Of a DNA stretch of 64,000 nucleotides, positions 10,750-21,607 are shown piece by piece. Source of the stretch: Haemaphysalis longicornis (Eukaryota; Arthropoda; Arachnida; Ixodida; Ixodidae); assembly GCA_013339765.2 (NCBI GenBank), contig CM023448.1, forward strand, positions 330,664,941-330,728,940. The letters are read 5' to 3'. Within the stretch, counting starts at the first letter, position 1; each line of letters begins with the position of its first letter. Position numbers and translations under genes: made by a program. Under the pieces are notes generated by a model. That model made no database searches, had not been told where the DNA came from, and worked only from the letters and a program-made list of their open reading frames with translations.

Positions 10750-12409
10750 TTTTTATAAAATTAAAGCTCCAACCCGGTGTTAGACGATCTGATTTCTCCG
10801 TCTCGGCGCCGCGGACGGAGGCGACGAGATTTGCGGTAGAGAAGGAGGAGGGAGGAAGAAATACTTCTGTTCAGATTTCTGAACGGCCCAGAGTGCAGCC
10901 CTGGAGAGTGATTCCTTCTTCTGTGGGGCCCATATGCAGTCCGCGCGGCCTGTGTTCTGTCCACCCGCTGAAGCTGGGTAGGTAGAGAGGGCCTGGACAG
11001 CAGCATCTCCCATTCCTCTTGTTGGGTAGTTGACGGAAAGAGAGGAGGGTGCTCAGGGCTAAAGTCGCACACCCCGATTACGGGGCGCAGTGTTCCTACT
11101 TCTCAGCAAAATTTACATTGAGCGTCGTAGCGATTCGGATGCATTAAGTGAAGACGCGTAGGCTGTGGGAAGGAGCCCGCATTGTATGAGCTGTAGGGTA
11201 GTTTGTTGTTTTCTGGGTCAGGGTAAGGCGTAGGTACGGTCTGTCTCAGAAGGCGATAATGCTGGATTATCTCCCTGGACGTGACAAGGGGGTGACTGTC
11301 CTCGTGCAGCTCCATAGCACGGGAGGTGAAAGCACAGGCTTGTTGGGTGGGCGTATTTGTTGCCCTCCATTGAAGCCTGAGGGGGTGTCCAGATGAGCTG
11401 AATGGAACCGTTTGGGGAGTGGTTTTTTAGCGCGCGCAGTGCAGGTCAGGACACCCAACCCGACTGGTAATTCCACTAGGCTTGTGGGGATCGGTGACAA
11501 CCCACCGAACCCCTGGTTGAGTGAGAGCCAGGGTGATGGCATCCTCTTCTGCTGCCGTCATTTCTCGGGTCTAAGCGAGGTACACGCAAGGAGGTTGGTG
11601 CTGGAGGTAGCCACGATGATGGCGTATTGCTGCCCTCGATGTTTGGAGGGTCTGTGTAGATAACTGCATGATCCCCACCGAGGGTGGTGTTTAGCGCTTG
11701 AGCCCGTGCTTTCGGTGACCCTCGTCATGTGAGGGGTTCATATTTCTAAGCAAAGGGAGCATCTTTAGTTTTAGTCGCCAAGAGTCTGGGTGTACGTCAA
11801 GCGGAGTGACATTCTGGGCTGCCCAGCCAATCTGGTGAAGCATGCGGTTACCCACCGCAGTTCTGAGTCGGACCTTCTGGTTAGAAAGATGTCCTTTTAT
11901 CAGCTCTTCCACCGTGTTGTGGAGCCCCGTGCTAAGCAGCCTCTCTGTGGACGCAGTCATGAGAAGACGAATGGCCTGCTCGACCTCCTTTCTAATCATT
12001 ATATAAAGCATCTCTATGTCTTCCTTGTTGAGAAGAAGACAGGGGGTGGACGTAAGTGACTCTCGAGAGGACAAAAGCTTCAATTAATCGAAAGGTACCG
12101 GATTCCTTTAGGCCTCGCTTCTTGGTGGCAACTCGCCTGATCATGTGTATGATTTGATCAATGCTGTTTTTGAGGCGCTGCAAGGAGACGTCACTCTTGG
12201 TGTTAGCCTCGAGATGTAGGCCCAGGATCTTGATGCTGGGGCTTGGAGTGATGGCCTCGCCATCACGGAGTATTTGAATGTATTCTTTGATTTGGCGTGA
12301 GGGCGTACGACAAGGAGCTGTGATTTTTTACGTGAACACTGGAGGCCACAGGGTTTAGCACACTGGCGTACTAAAAGTGAGATGCCATGCATTGGTATTA
12401 GCTTCCTTT
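10750..12409 (-). mobile_element. Minus-strand RNase H LINE fragment (duplication copy 1)
   Basis: Reading down from 12409, the fragment encodes the end of the RT (CGLQCSRKKSQLLVVRP) and a thumb segment with LLSTGLHNTVEELIKGHL near 11950. RNase H blocks follow, then the LHLMHPNRYDAQCKFC block that precedes a Cys/His motif, and a C-terminal EEWEMLLSRPSLPTQLQR segment near 11010-11050. The 3' end lies near 10750 (AAATTTTATAAAAAAAG on the minus strand). One base is missing relative to copy 2 at the first RNase H Asp, so the frame is broken there. Its 5' end coincides with the duplication junction. It is inactive. Confidence 0.8.
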
Positions 12410-15087
12410 AGTCATCTCCGGGGCGCCTCAGCGCGCTCGCGTTTGCCTCGCTGGGACGCCGATGGCAGCCATTGTCGCCCTCCTTTTTTCCCGATCCTCG
12501 AAGGAAGGAGGTCGCCAGGCGCGTCCCAAGCTCCGACTTGCCCCCCGCAGCTCGCATCCCGCGCGCGCTCGCCGGCTTAAAGACACTCCTACGGCGAGGA
12601 GGTAGATCCCCCTCGCCGACGTCTTGCCGAGCAAGTTCCCGTGAGGAGCAAGCGGCGTGGCGAAGCCGAACCAAAGGGAACGCGCTAAGGTCGCGTTCCC
12701 ACAACATAAGCAAAATTTTGTTAAAAGCAAGTTTTACTAAACGCTAAGCCACTGCATTGATCCCTCTATCACGGGAGGGCATTTCAGGATATATGTCACC
12801 TATCTGTCCGTCGCTGTAAATATGTCTCCCTTCCGTCTGAAACCTGCCATTGTGCTTTCCGCTGCAATGCCGAATCTAATTACATATTATAGGATTACAT
12901 TTGGAAGGGCATCGGTATCACATACTGGAAGGGTACCTTCACGCGTGAAGCACGATATGAAACTGTTCTTATTTGTCGAGAGCAGTACACCCGCTCCGTA
13001 GAATCTCCGAAAACCAATTAACCAAAATGACGCAAAAGGCAGAAAGGATGGCGCTCGGGCGACAGGACAGTGCGGGCCAGCCTGCCTTTCCGAATGTGTA
13101 ATCGACATTTTAGCTGTTGTTTCTTTAGATATGAAAGGCATAGTGCCTGCAAAATTGAAATATACAGTTTCTTGAAAAAAATCGCGCCAATCCACCCCGT
13201 GAATGTGGTTGGAAAGCAAAGCTGTAAACGGCCCCATAACGATTACCATGCAACGTCACATAAATTCACTCACATCGCTCTACAAATAGTAAAACCAGAG
13301 AAAAGTGAAATGCACTTAACCACATGATTTATTACTTCAAAGTGATATTCTTTGTAAGGTTAAATCATTGCATGTGCATGAACGTGTTTGGTTGAGTTGT
13401 ATTGGTGTAGCAAAAGAGTGGAAACTTTTTTATAAATTAAAGCTCCAACCCGGTGTTAGACGATCTGATTTCTCCGTCTCGGCGCCGCGGACGGAGGCGA
13501 CGAGATTTGCGGTAGAGAAGGAGGAGGTGGAGGAAGAAATACTTCTGTTCAGATTTCTGAACGGCCCAGAGTGCAGCCCTGGAGAGTGATTCCTTCTTCT
13601 GTGGGGCCCATATGCAGTCCGCGCGGCCTGTGTTCTGTCCACCCGCTGAAGCTGGGTAGGTAGAGAGGGCCTGGACAGCAGCATCTCCCATTCTCTTGTT
13701 GGGTGTTGACGGAAAGAGAGGAGGGTGCTCAGGGCTAAAGTCGCACACCCCGATTACGGGGCGCAGTGTTCCTACTTCTCAGCAAAATTTACATTGAGCG
13801 TCGTAGCGATTCGGATGCATTAAGTGAAGACGCGTAGGCTGTGGGAAGGAGCCCGCATTGTATGAGCTGTAGGGTAGTTTGTTGTTTTCTGGGTCAGGGT
13901 AAGGCGTAGGTACGGTCTGTCTCAGAAGGCGATAATGCTGGATTATCTCCCTGGACGTGACAAGGGGGTGACTGTCCTCGTGCAGCTCCATAGCACGGGA
14001 GGTGAAAGCACAGGCTTGTTGGGTGGGCGTATTTGTTGCCCTCCATTGAAGCCTGAGGGGGTGTCCAGATGAGCTGAATGGAACCGTTTGGGGAGTGGTT
14101 TTTTAGCGCGCGCAGTGCAAGTCAGGACACCCAACCCGACTGGTAATTCCACTAGGCTTGTGGGGATCGGTGACAACCCACCGAACCCCTGGTTGAGTGA
14201 GAGCCAGGGTGATGGCATCCTCTTCTGCTGCCGTCATTTCTCGGGTTCTAAGCGAGGTACACGCAAGGAGGTTGGTGCTGGAGGTAGCCACGATGATGGC
14301 GTATTGCTGCCCTCGATGTTTGGAGGCGTCTGTGTAGATAACTGCATGATCCCCACCGAGGGTGGTGTTTAGCGCTTGAGCCCGTGCTTTCGGTGACCCT
14401 CGTCATGTGAGGGGTTCATATTTCTAAGCAAAGGGAGCATCTTTAGTTTTAGTCGCCAAGAGTCTGGGTGTACGTCAAGCGGAGTGACATTCTGGGCTGC
14501 CCAGCCAATCTGGTGAAGCATGCGGTTACCCACCGCAGTTCTGAGTCGGACCTTCTGGTTAGAAAGATGTCCTTTTATCAGCTCTTCCACCGTGTTGTGG
14601 AGCCCCGTGCTAAGCAGCCTCTGTGTGGACGCAGTCATGAGAAGACGAATGGCCTGCTCGACCTCCTTTCTAATCATTATATAAAGCATCTCTATGTCTT
14701 CCTTGTTGAGAAGAAGACAGGGGGTGGACGTAAGTGACTCTCGAGAGGACAAAAGCTTCAATTAATCGAAAGGTACCGGATTCCTTTAGGCCTCGCTTCT
14801 TGGTGGCAACTCGCCTGATCATGTGTATGATTTGATCAATGCTGTTTTTGAGGCGCTGGAAGGAGACGTCACTCTTGGTGTTAGCCTCGAGATGTAGGCC
14901 CAGGATCTTGATGCTGGGGCTTGGAGTGATGGCCTCGCCATCACGGAGTATTTGAATGTATTCTTTGATTTGGCGTGAGGGCGTACGACAAGGAGCTGTG
15001 ATTTTTTACGTGAACACTGGAGGCCACAGGCTTTAGCACACTGGCGTACTAAAAGTGAGATGCCATGCATTGGTATTAGCTTCCTTT
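12410..15087. repeat. Tandem segmental duplication, copy 2
   Basis: This is the second copy of the block at 9711-12409, joined to it without a spacer. It ends at TTGGTATTAGCTTCCTTTA, after which unique sequence begins. It is slightly shorter through small deletions near 12525 and 12565. The sharp shared ends indicate one duplication event. Confidence 0.9.
13425..15087 (-). mobile_element. Minus-strand RNase H LINE fragment (duplication copy 2)
   Basis: This is the same LINE fragment as in copy 1. Here the RNase H start is in frame: IYTDASKHRG with its catalytic Asp near 14335, then the Glu in AEEDAITLAL near 14250 and a TDPHKP block near 14205. A thumb segment (LLSTGLHNTVEELIKG) lies within 14369-14761, and the RT-derived CGLQCSRKKSQLLVVRP block lies near 15000. 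The C-terminal part is split by shifts. Since both copies share the same truncation, the LINE was already inserted when the block duplicated, or its 5' end was cut by the duplication breakpoint. Confidence 0.8.
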
Positions 15088-15244
15088 AATTTATGTAACT
15101 CTTAACACATGAGCAAGGTGCGCACAGGGCCGCTAGACGGGCGTGAGTGGTCGCGTGACGCTTTCACGTGGCATTCAGCGAGAACGCAGAGAGTAAACCC
15201 GTAGATGTGCTTGGTGAGTACGCCACCTGTCTTCCCCGTGCTTG
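15088..15244. other. Unassigned spacer
   Basis: Unique sequence between the duplication and the tRNA-like element. Nothing was recognised. Confidence 0.4.
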
Positions 15245-15330
15245 CTTGGGCTCGTAGCTAAATCGGTACGATAACGGGCTCTGGCTTTGTTAGTCTATTA
15301 GTTCCAGGTTCGATTCCCGGCGGCGCCAGT
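15245..15330 (+). repeat. tRNA-like sequence, probably a SINE head
   Basis: An A-box-like TAGCTAAATCGG near 15256 and a perfect B box GGTTCGATTCC near 15308 lie at tRNA spacing, and the 3' end reads CGGCGCCA. The 5' end (GGGCTCG) does not pair with the 3' acceptor strand, so this is not a functional tRNA gene. It is better read as the tRNA-derived head of a SINE or as a tRNA pseudogene. It differs from the SINE family that is common elsewhere in the window. Confidence 0.6.
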
Positions 15331-16812
15331 AAATTATTTTATTTGTTCGCTGGAGTTTTCTAGTGACACCAACGGTCGTGAAAGAACCCTTGGGGGGTGG
15401 AGGTAAAAAGCTTTGCTTTAAAAGCAGAAAGTTCATATAGTATGCTTAAAGTTTTCTGTGCTATATCTATTATGAATGTTTGGCTTCGTTGAAAAAACCC
15501 GACATTGTCCGCTCTACACGGCCTAAAAAACTGACGATTATACCAGGTGACACGTCCCTCATTGCCATCGCAGTGATGACACGTTTGGTTATCTGAAAAG
15601 TCAGACATCGGAGGGGATGTCTAGAGCAGTGGTTTTAAGCCATGGGTGTGCTGGGGACCCCTTGTAGGCTTGCTTGAAAAAGTGGTGGGGGAACCCACGG
15701 TGTCATATGTTGATGTGTGTCATAAATTCAAGAGATCTGCTCTTGCGCAGAAAGTTGCCCATCCACCTACTTCTATGCCCGCCTTTTGTGAGTATAGCAA
15801 AAAGCGATCTTCAAACCCCCTGCTGCACGGGGAAGTGAAACGTAGTTGCCATGCAGCAAAGACACTGTATTTTTCCTTTAGAGCGAAGCTGTACATGCCT
15901 AATTCCCCTCGTTCCCTCCCCCAACCCCGCTTCGGTTCTCGCGCCCGTGGGGAACGACAACTCGGCATATGAAACGAAAACTCGGGGACTTGTGTTCAGC
16001 GTATAGAAAAATTCATAAAAAGTAAATAAAGGTCTGAGAGATTCCATGTTTTCATACACGATGTGTTATATTGTACCTGAAGAAATGTCTTTCAGCAATG
16101 CATTTGTCTCTAGGGGAGAAGCGGACTTTAAGAATATCAGTGTAAGATTTGTTTTTCTGGGCGGGCTTTTTTCCCCATTGTGTGGTGCGCAGTGAAGCAG
16201 GGCCATCTAAGGAGGTAGTATGCCAACAGCCCCACATTACACGTCTCCCCACCGCCGCCTCTTTCTCGAGTCGTGTATACTGCTTGCACGCGCGGCGTCT
16301 ATCTGCCACCTGCCATTTTTGTGCGTGCATTTGGGGTGGAGGGGGGTGGGGGGCACGCGAAAAGCAGGCTTCGCGCGCTCACCGTTGACATTCCCGTTCT
16401 GCCGGTGGGAGATTTCAGCGTGGATGCCTCACGTCCCGATGCGACCTGACTGCAGTCCTTTGTTGTGGAGTGGTTTTGTTACACAAACAGCAAGATGCCT
16501 ACGACGCGGGAGAAAAACAGACAGCCCCATGTTTGTGCCCTGGAGTAAAACTTCAGTCCTTCCAAGTTTCATTCAGCTAACTAGCTAGGAAGTATGCTAA
16601 CTCGCAAATTACAAGCAAACGTGTGTTGTTTCGTGCACTTCGTGCACTGCGCCCAGCTTCTCTGGCCATCCTTCTTCACAGAGTGTAAGGGCACTGACCT
16701 TTTTTTTTTTTTTGCACCGGGGGCAACGTTTGGAAAGGGTGACAAAGGGGAGCGTCGCGAATGGACGCGCGGACCCCCTTAATTGTTACACGAACCCTTT
16801 GGTGTTCGTGTA
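15331..16812. other. Unassigned DNA
   Basis: No gene recognised. A CAGTGGTTTTAAGCC sequence near 15631 resembles the tip of hAT-type elements, but no matching second end was seen. T runs occur near 16700-16714. Confidence 0.4.
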
Positions 16813-17198
16813 CAGTTAAACCTGCATTTTACGAAGTTGACAAAAATTCGCATTTTTTCGTTACATCCAGGTTTTCGTTACATGCAGGTTTCGAGTAAAA
16901 ACTCGCGGGAATGAAGCAGAAACGAAACCAATATGCTAGGCATCGGTGATGCTGAACTCACCCTTGTTCAAGGATATATTTCACACTGAAAAACTGCGTG
17001 GTTTGCGCTTGCTGCTACTACACGGCCCCCGAATTCACAAAAGTAACCAAGTATCGCTTTTGCTTTCTGATACTTTTCGATGCCTCAACGCGTTTCAAGA
17101 ACCAAACTTATGCTGAACGGGCGCCTTTTTGTGAGCTTCATGATCTTTTCTGCAGTAAAAATTGTTGAAGGGATGCTAGTTGGGACACTTTACCGCAC

Positions 17199-17252
17199 GG
17201 TGACGTTCTTCTTTCTCGCCGGCGGAGACGGCAGAGAAAGAAGAACGTCACC
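17199..17252. repeat. 19-bp perfect inverted repeat inside TIR element
   Basis: Arms GGTGACGTTCTTCTTTCTC and its exact reverse complement surround 16 GC-rich bases. It is probably a hairpin insertion within the pogo-like element. Confidence 0.85.
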
Positions 17253-17298
17253 GGAACGTCAACGGCCGAGCCTCCCCTTTGTTTTTGCCAAGAAATAA

Positions 17299-17326
17299 AA
17301 ATCAAATCAAATCAAATCAAATCAAA
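17299..17326. repeat. AAATC microsatellite
   Basis: About five consecutive AAATC units. The array sits inside the pogo-like element. Confidence 0.85.
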
Positions 17327-17726
17327 ATTGCGAGCTTGTCTTGAAAAGATCTTTTCTTATTCAGGCCGCAGTAATCATCCACGAACCCATACCACAGATA
17401 TCAAGCGACACACGCGACTACACGCCGACAGACAGGCCTAGCACCTAACAGCGCACTCACACGTAGAAACGCACGAAAGATTGCGGTGCGGGTGAAATTC
17501 GTTAGATTAGTGCATTTCGCCAGCCGATTTTTCGGAAAAAGGGCAAGAAACCTTGACTCATCAGCGTAGCGAATGCGTTACATCCAGGTAAACCGTCACA
17601 ACGCCTTCGTTACATAGAGGTCGCAAACACATGGGCTTCGATGAAGGTGGAAATGGGGAATTGAAAAACTTCGTTAAAAACGGGAATTCGTTACATAGAG
17701 GTTCGTTACATCCAGGTTTGACTGTA

Positions 17727-18854
17727 ATAAGCTACATAATTAGGAAAAAAGGGAATGCCCATGCGACCTACTAGCTCATTTCCCGCAACAGAACCTACGA
17801 TGTCATATGTGGCTAGCTGTGCGATTGGCTGAGGCCGCCAAAAGCAAATGCAAATTAGGCACGGCTTATAGGCTTGGCGAACGAACTATTTCCGCTTTAA
17901 TGTAATGCCTATTCATTTTACAGCAGTAAGAATGGTGCGGTAAACAATGAAAGTTACGAAAATGCACGTAAGCATAGAAGTAGCGATGCGCAATGCTGTT
18001 GGTACTGGGAGCACTATGCTTTTTTTTAGCTGCACAGGACTCCGCCGCTTTGAAGTTGTTTTACACGACACTGGCTGATTGACCTAAGCGGAGTTGTCTT
18101 ACGTGACCCTGTTTGTCGAAACGTGACCCCATGTTTCACGAAACGGTTACTTTCTACAGTAGCAAAAACAAGCCAAGTGCAAATACGCTAAAAAACGCAA
18201 CAGCGGGAAACGGTTCATGGATGAGTATAGTAGCGCCATCTGGGTGGGCTGACGGCAAGCAAGGCCGCAAACCTGAATGACGCACTGGAAGTTTGCTTGA
18301 ATACACGCGCTTATTACTTCATTGCTGACATTGCGAAAACACACGGTGTGGCGGGAGAATCAAAATATTAGCCTAAATTGATTAATTCCTCAGTGAATGC
18401 GGCATCATTTGCTTCCGGACAAGCGCTGGGGGCACTATAAAACGCGAAATCTTTCGATTAAAAATAACTTGTATTCCGTCTTCATGGCCCCTTTGAGGCG
18501 TGATTTATTACGTTTCGCGTTAACAAAACTTTTGCGAACGAAGATTACTCTAACTTTTTTTTGTGCGCGACCATGCCTGCTCAATAGCATTGCCGGAGCG
18601 TGCGTCACAACCATGCAGAGAAGACACCCTCTAGAGTACCGTCTCCTATACGAAATATTTTTCCGGGTAGATGTTTCCCTTCATTAACTCTCCTTGTTTT
18701 TACATGCTCGATATTTGCTTGACGGGGACTTTTAACCGGCAGCAATACAAATTTTTGCACTAGCACAAAGTACTCCTGGGTAATTGCAGTGAAACAATTA
18801 CCTTCTATTGTACCTAAAATACTGGCACCGCTCAAGGGGATATTTGCCTTGGTG
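17727..18854. other. Unassigned DNA
   Basis: About 1.1 kb with no recognised gene or repeat. Small ORFs on both strands show no known domain. It ends where the duplicated unit A begins. Confidence 0.4.
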
Positions 18855-19338
18855 CTTGCTTGCTTTGCGATCGTCCTTTCTGTGCTTTCTGACAACCGTT
18901 TGCCTGCTCAAGCAACAAGAATTTGACTGAACGCCAAGGCGGCCTTAGAGGCAGAGTACAGGTTTGGTTCATGCAAAACATGGCATGGACCCAATAACAA
19001 CGAGGCCAACTGTAATGCGAACTTCCAATCATTCGGCTAGATGTTATGGCAAGCAGATGGAGCACTGGCGACTCGCCGATCACTTTCTCGCCGGGTCCGT
19101 ACGGCGTCAGAAGGACTTCTCTGTGCCATGGGTGGCTGCCGACCAAAGCCACCGCCAAGAAACATCAGGGTGCGATTGTAGTGGCGCCTCTATAGTTACG
19201 CTTCATCGTATCACTTGGATGCTAACCTGCAGTTAACACACTGATTAGTACGCTTTAGCATCCCCCAATTACGTCACCACCGACGTCGTGTAGCGCAAAG
19301 TTTGAAAGTATTTCAATATTCATTATCTTTTCCTAATA

Positions 19339-19410
19339 CGAAAGTGTTTTATTCCGGGATACATTAAGATTTCAGTGACGTCATATCCATCACGGAATTG
19401 ACGCCAGTAC
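19339..19410 (+). repeat. Direct repeat motif M1 (CGAAAGTGTTTTAT...)
   Basis: The block CGAAAGTGTTTTATTCCGGG...TGACGTCATATCC...GACGCCAGTAC recurs, somewhat diverged, after the LINE fragment: partly at 20261-20294 in copy A and in full at 26167-26241 in copy B. The LINE 3' end is thus bracketed by direct repeats about 0.9 kb apart. Confidence 0.75.
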
Positions 19411-19494
19411 AACGAAGGAAGGGGCCTGTGAAGGGTGCACCCCTGCACAAAGGGTTTTCTTGCGGAGAAGCAACTTTTAGTACTAAAGAGTACC

Positions 19495-20211
19495 TATACT
19501 TGAAAAGCGTGGATACGCAGTGGTTAAGGAAGACTGGGAAGGCTAACGATGAAATACGGAAAGAACAGTGGAGAATCCAAAACAGCCAAGGTAACCAAAA
19601 AAGAGGCAAGGCAGATTGAAACGAATAAATGGGGGGAAAAAATGGAAGCTAAAACGTCGTTAGAGATGTACAGGGCTGAGAAATTGAACATCAGAAAGGA
19701 AATTTCTACGATAATTCCCAGGGCAGTGCTTTGCTTTTTGAGGCTAGAGCAGGTTGCTTGCGAACTAAGAGTTTTGTGGGGAAGTATTCAAAAAATTTAT
19801 GGGGTTTGATGCGTGGTCTGCGGAAAAGAAACAAAAACTATGCGGCACATAGTGTTAGAATGTGAGGGTATCCATCCAAATCTACATGAGGGAAATATTC
19901 GGCTTCCAGAAGCCCTAGGATTTAAGGTAGCACAGAGGAAGTACACTTCAAGGCTGTCGAGGGACGAAAAGAAGATTAGAAATGGTGGTGGAAGAAGAGC
20001 AGAGAGGGGAATATTGCCTAGGACAGTTACCACCTGTAACAGAAAAAAAAGTATTTTGTGCCTAATAAGCTTTTTGAGCCTGCCCTAATCAGCGATAGTA
20101 TTAAACCAAGAGTATAAAACATAGGTATATTTGTCCTTTTTGGTAAGATGACATGTCATCACCTCGCTACAAAGGGGAAACCAATAGGAATCAATCAATC
20201 AATCAATCAAT
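19495..20211 (+). mobile_element. LINE 3' fragment with CAAT-repeat tail (copy A)
   Basis: This fragment encodes the C-terminus of a LINE without visible RNase H. The blocks are MEAKTSLEMYRAEKLNIR near 19640, a degraded FYDNSLGS...LLFEARAGCLR region, and a Cys/His motif (CGKETKTMRHIVLECEG) near 19820. Frameshifts near 19700 and 19805 break it. It ends in repeated CAAT units at about 20190-20211, which defines its 3' end. RTE/CR1-type elements have comparable ends; the clade is not settled. It is 5'-truncated and inactive. Confidence 0.75.
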
Positions 20212-20294
20212 AAAGTACGTTATACTTAGGGTTCTTCTTTTTCGGGTTTTGTATTTTGACACGAAAGTGTTTTATGCCGGGATACACCAAGATT

Positions 20295-20352
20295 CCCCCC
20301 CAATCTAGGTAGCAGCGATGGGTGGTAGCAGCGATGGGTGGTAGCAGCGATG
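20295..20352 (+). repeat. 14-bp tandem repeat before tRNA-like module
   Basis: About three units of GGTAGCAGCGATGG run directly into the A box of the tRNA-like sequence. The last unit overlaps it, so the array may be a tandem expansion of that module's 5' end. Confidence 0.7.
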
Positions 20353-20412
20353 GCGTAGAGGTAGAGCATCCGCCTCGCGTGCAGAAGGACCGTGGTTCAA
20401 ATCCCGGTGCCG
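20344..20412 (+). repeat. tRNA-Ala-like module (CGC anticodon position)
   Basis: A-box-like TGGCGTAGAGGTAG near 20351, an anticodon-loop-like CTCGCGT with CGC in the anticodon position, and a B box GGTTCAAATCC near 20394 lie at tRNA spacing. The acceptor ends do not pair cleanly, so it is not a convincing functional tRNA. It sits immediately upstream of sequence leading into a LINE endonuclease frame in the same orientation and may act, or have acted, as an internal pol III-type promoter head. Confidence 0.6.
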
Positions 20413-21092
20413 GACAATTCCCACCGGATTAAAAAAAAATTCGCGTATTGATGGAATTGCACAACGGGGCTTGGGGTGCGGCCTGACCCCGGCGACCATT
20501 GCCGGTAATGCACTCCCTCACCAGAGCAGGATTAGCCACCCTTGTGTAGTAACGGCCACAACCTCCCATGAATACGCCAATTAACCCTCGGCCCTCAGTC
20601 TCCAGCGGCTGCGAAGCAACTGACCACGGCGGCGGTCAGACCTGTGACGCAGCAGAGGGTGCTAAGAATCCCTGGATCCGGACAGGCCGCCAATGGAATC
20701 TGAACCTGGCAACGTTTAACGCGCGAACCTTATCTAGCGAAGCGAGTCTAGAGGTGTTGTTCGAGGAATTAGAGGGCATTAAATGGGATGAATAGGGCTT
20801 AGCGAGGTTAGGAAGGCAGGCGAGGCATTTACGGTGCTGAAAAATGGACACGTCCTATGTTACCGGGGTCTAGAGGACAAAAGAGAACTGGGAGTGGGAT
20901 TTCTAGTCAATAAAAGCATAGCTGGCAACATAGAAGAATACTATAGCATTAACGAAAGGGCAGCAGGTCGTAATTAGGCTCAATAAGAGGTACAAGCTCA
21001 AGGGGGTGCAGGGCTACGCGCCCACATCCCGCCACGCCGACCAAGTAGTGGAACGCCTCTATGAAGTGTAATCGGCAATGGCTAAGTAAAAA
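20413..21092 (+). mobile_element. LINE 5' end with AP-endonuclease fragment (RTE-like)
   Basis: After a leader containing CACTCCCTCACCAGAGCAGG, an open frame from 20568 includes PSVSSGCEATDHGGGQTCD and then LATFNARTLSSEASLEVLFE near 20705-20765. This is the start of an AP-type endonuclease domain. Over the next 250 bases other frames continue it: IGLSEVR, GEAFTVLKNGHVLCYRG, ELGVGFLVNKSIAGNIEEYY and APTSRHADQVVERLYE. Stops and shifts are frequent. The fragment ends abruptly at the start of repeat unit B near 21092, so RT and the rest are missing. It would nick target DNA in a working element; this copy cannot. Confidence 0.75.
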
Positions 21093-21607
21093 CTTGCTTG
21101 CTTTGCGATCGTCCTTTCTGTGCTTTCTGACAACCGTTTGCCTGCTCAAGCAACAAGAATTTGACTGAACGCCAAGGCGGCCTTAGAGGCAGAGTACAGG
21201 TTTGGTTCATGCAAAACATGGCATGGACCCAATAACAACGAGGCCAACTGTAATGCGAACTTCCAATCATTCGGCTAGATGTTATGGCAAGCAGATGGAG
21301 CACTGGCGACTCGCCGATCACTTTCTCGCCGGGTCCGTACGGCGTCAGAAGGACTTCTCTGTGCCATTGGTGGCTGCCGACCAAAGCCACCGCCAAGAAA
21401 CATCAGGGTGCGATTGTAGTGGCGCCTCTATAGTTACGCTTCATCGTATCACTTGGATGCTAACCTGTAGTTAACACACTGATTAGTACGCTTTAGCATC
21501 CCCCAATTACGTCACCACCGACGTCGTGTAGCGCAAAGTTTGAAAGTATTTCAATATTCATTATCTTTTCCTAATACGAAAGTGTTTTATTCCGGGATAC
21601 ATTAAGA

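Larger units (their letters stand above)
9711..12409. repeat. Tandem segmental duplication, copy 1
   Basis: This 2.7-kb block is repeated head-to-tail immediately downstream. Both copies start with GTCATCTCCGGGG and end with TTGGTATTAGCTTCCTTTA. Copy 1 differs from copy 2 by a few substitutions and small indels, for example an extra CTGACGCCTCGCTT-type segment near 9830. The left ~1 kb is non-coding and GC-rich at its start. The right ~1.65 kb is a minus-strand LINE fragment. The high identity points to a very recent tandem duplication or to uncollapsed haplotypes in the assembly. Confidence 0.9.
16813..17724. mobile_element. Pogo/Tigger-like non-autonomous TIR element, copy 1
   Basis: The ends are CAGTTAAACCTGCATTTTACG and, as reverse complement, CAGTCAAACCTGGATGTAACG. 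Both are flanked by TA (16811-16812 and 17725-17726), the target duplication of Tc1/mariner-pogo transposons. The TIR continues imperfectly (ACGAA blocks, CGTTACATCCAGG repeated in both ends). The 912-bp body has no transposase frame. It contains a 19-bp perfect inverted repeat (17199-17217 and 17234-17252) and an AAATC array. Movement would need transposase from an autonomous relative. Confidence 0.8.
18855..20294 (+). repeat. Duplicated unit, copy A (uninterrupted)
   Basis: A 1.44-kb unit starts with CTTGCTTGCTTTGCGATCG and ends at GATACACCAAGATT. Its segments recur in the same order at 21093-21607, 22637-22772 and 25401-26200 (copy B), which is split by insertions. Over the first ~515 bases I see only about two or three differences between A and B; the LINE part is a few per cent diverged. 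Copy A supplies the empty site that proves where the insertions in copy B lie. The first 480 bases are of unknown nature and the last 700 are a LINE 3' end. Confidence 0.85.

Noticed and set aside
15245..15330. Functional tRNA gene
   Set aside because: The acceptor stem does not pair; only the internal promoter boxes are good. The same applies to 20344-20412 and 39358-39430.
15631..15700. CAGTGGTTTTAAGCC followed by GGGGACCCC, resembling a hAT-type tip
   Set aside because: No matching inverted second end or 8-bp target duplication was found within several kb, so I do not call an element.
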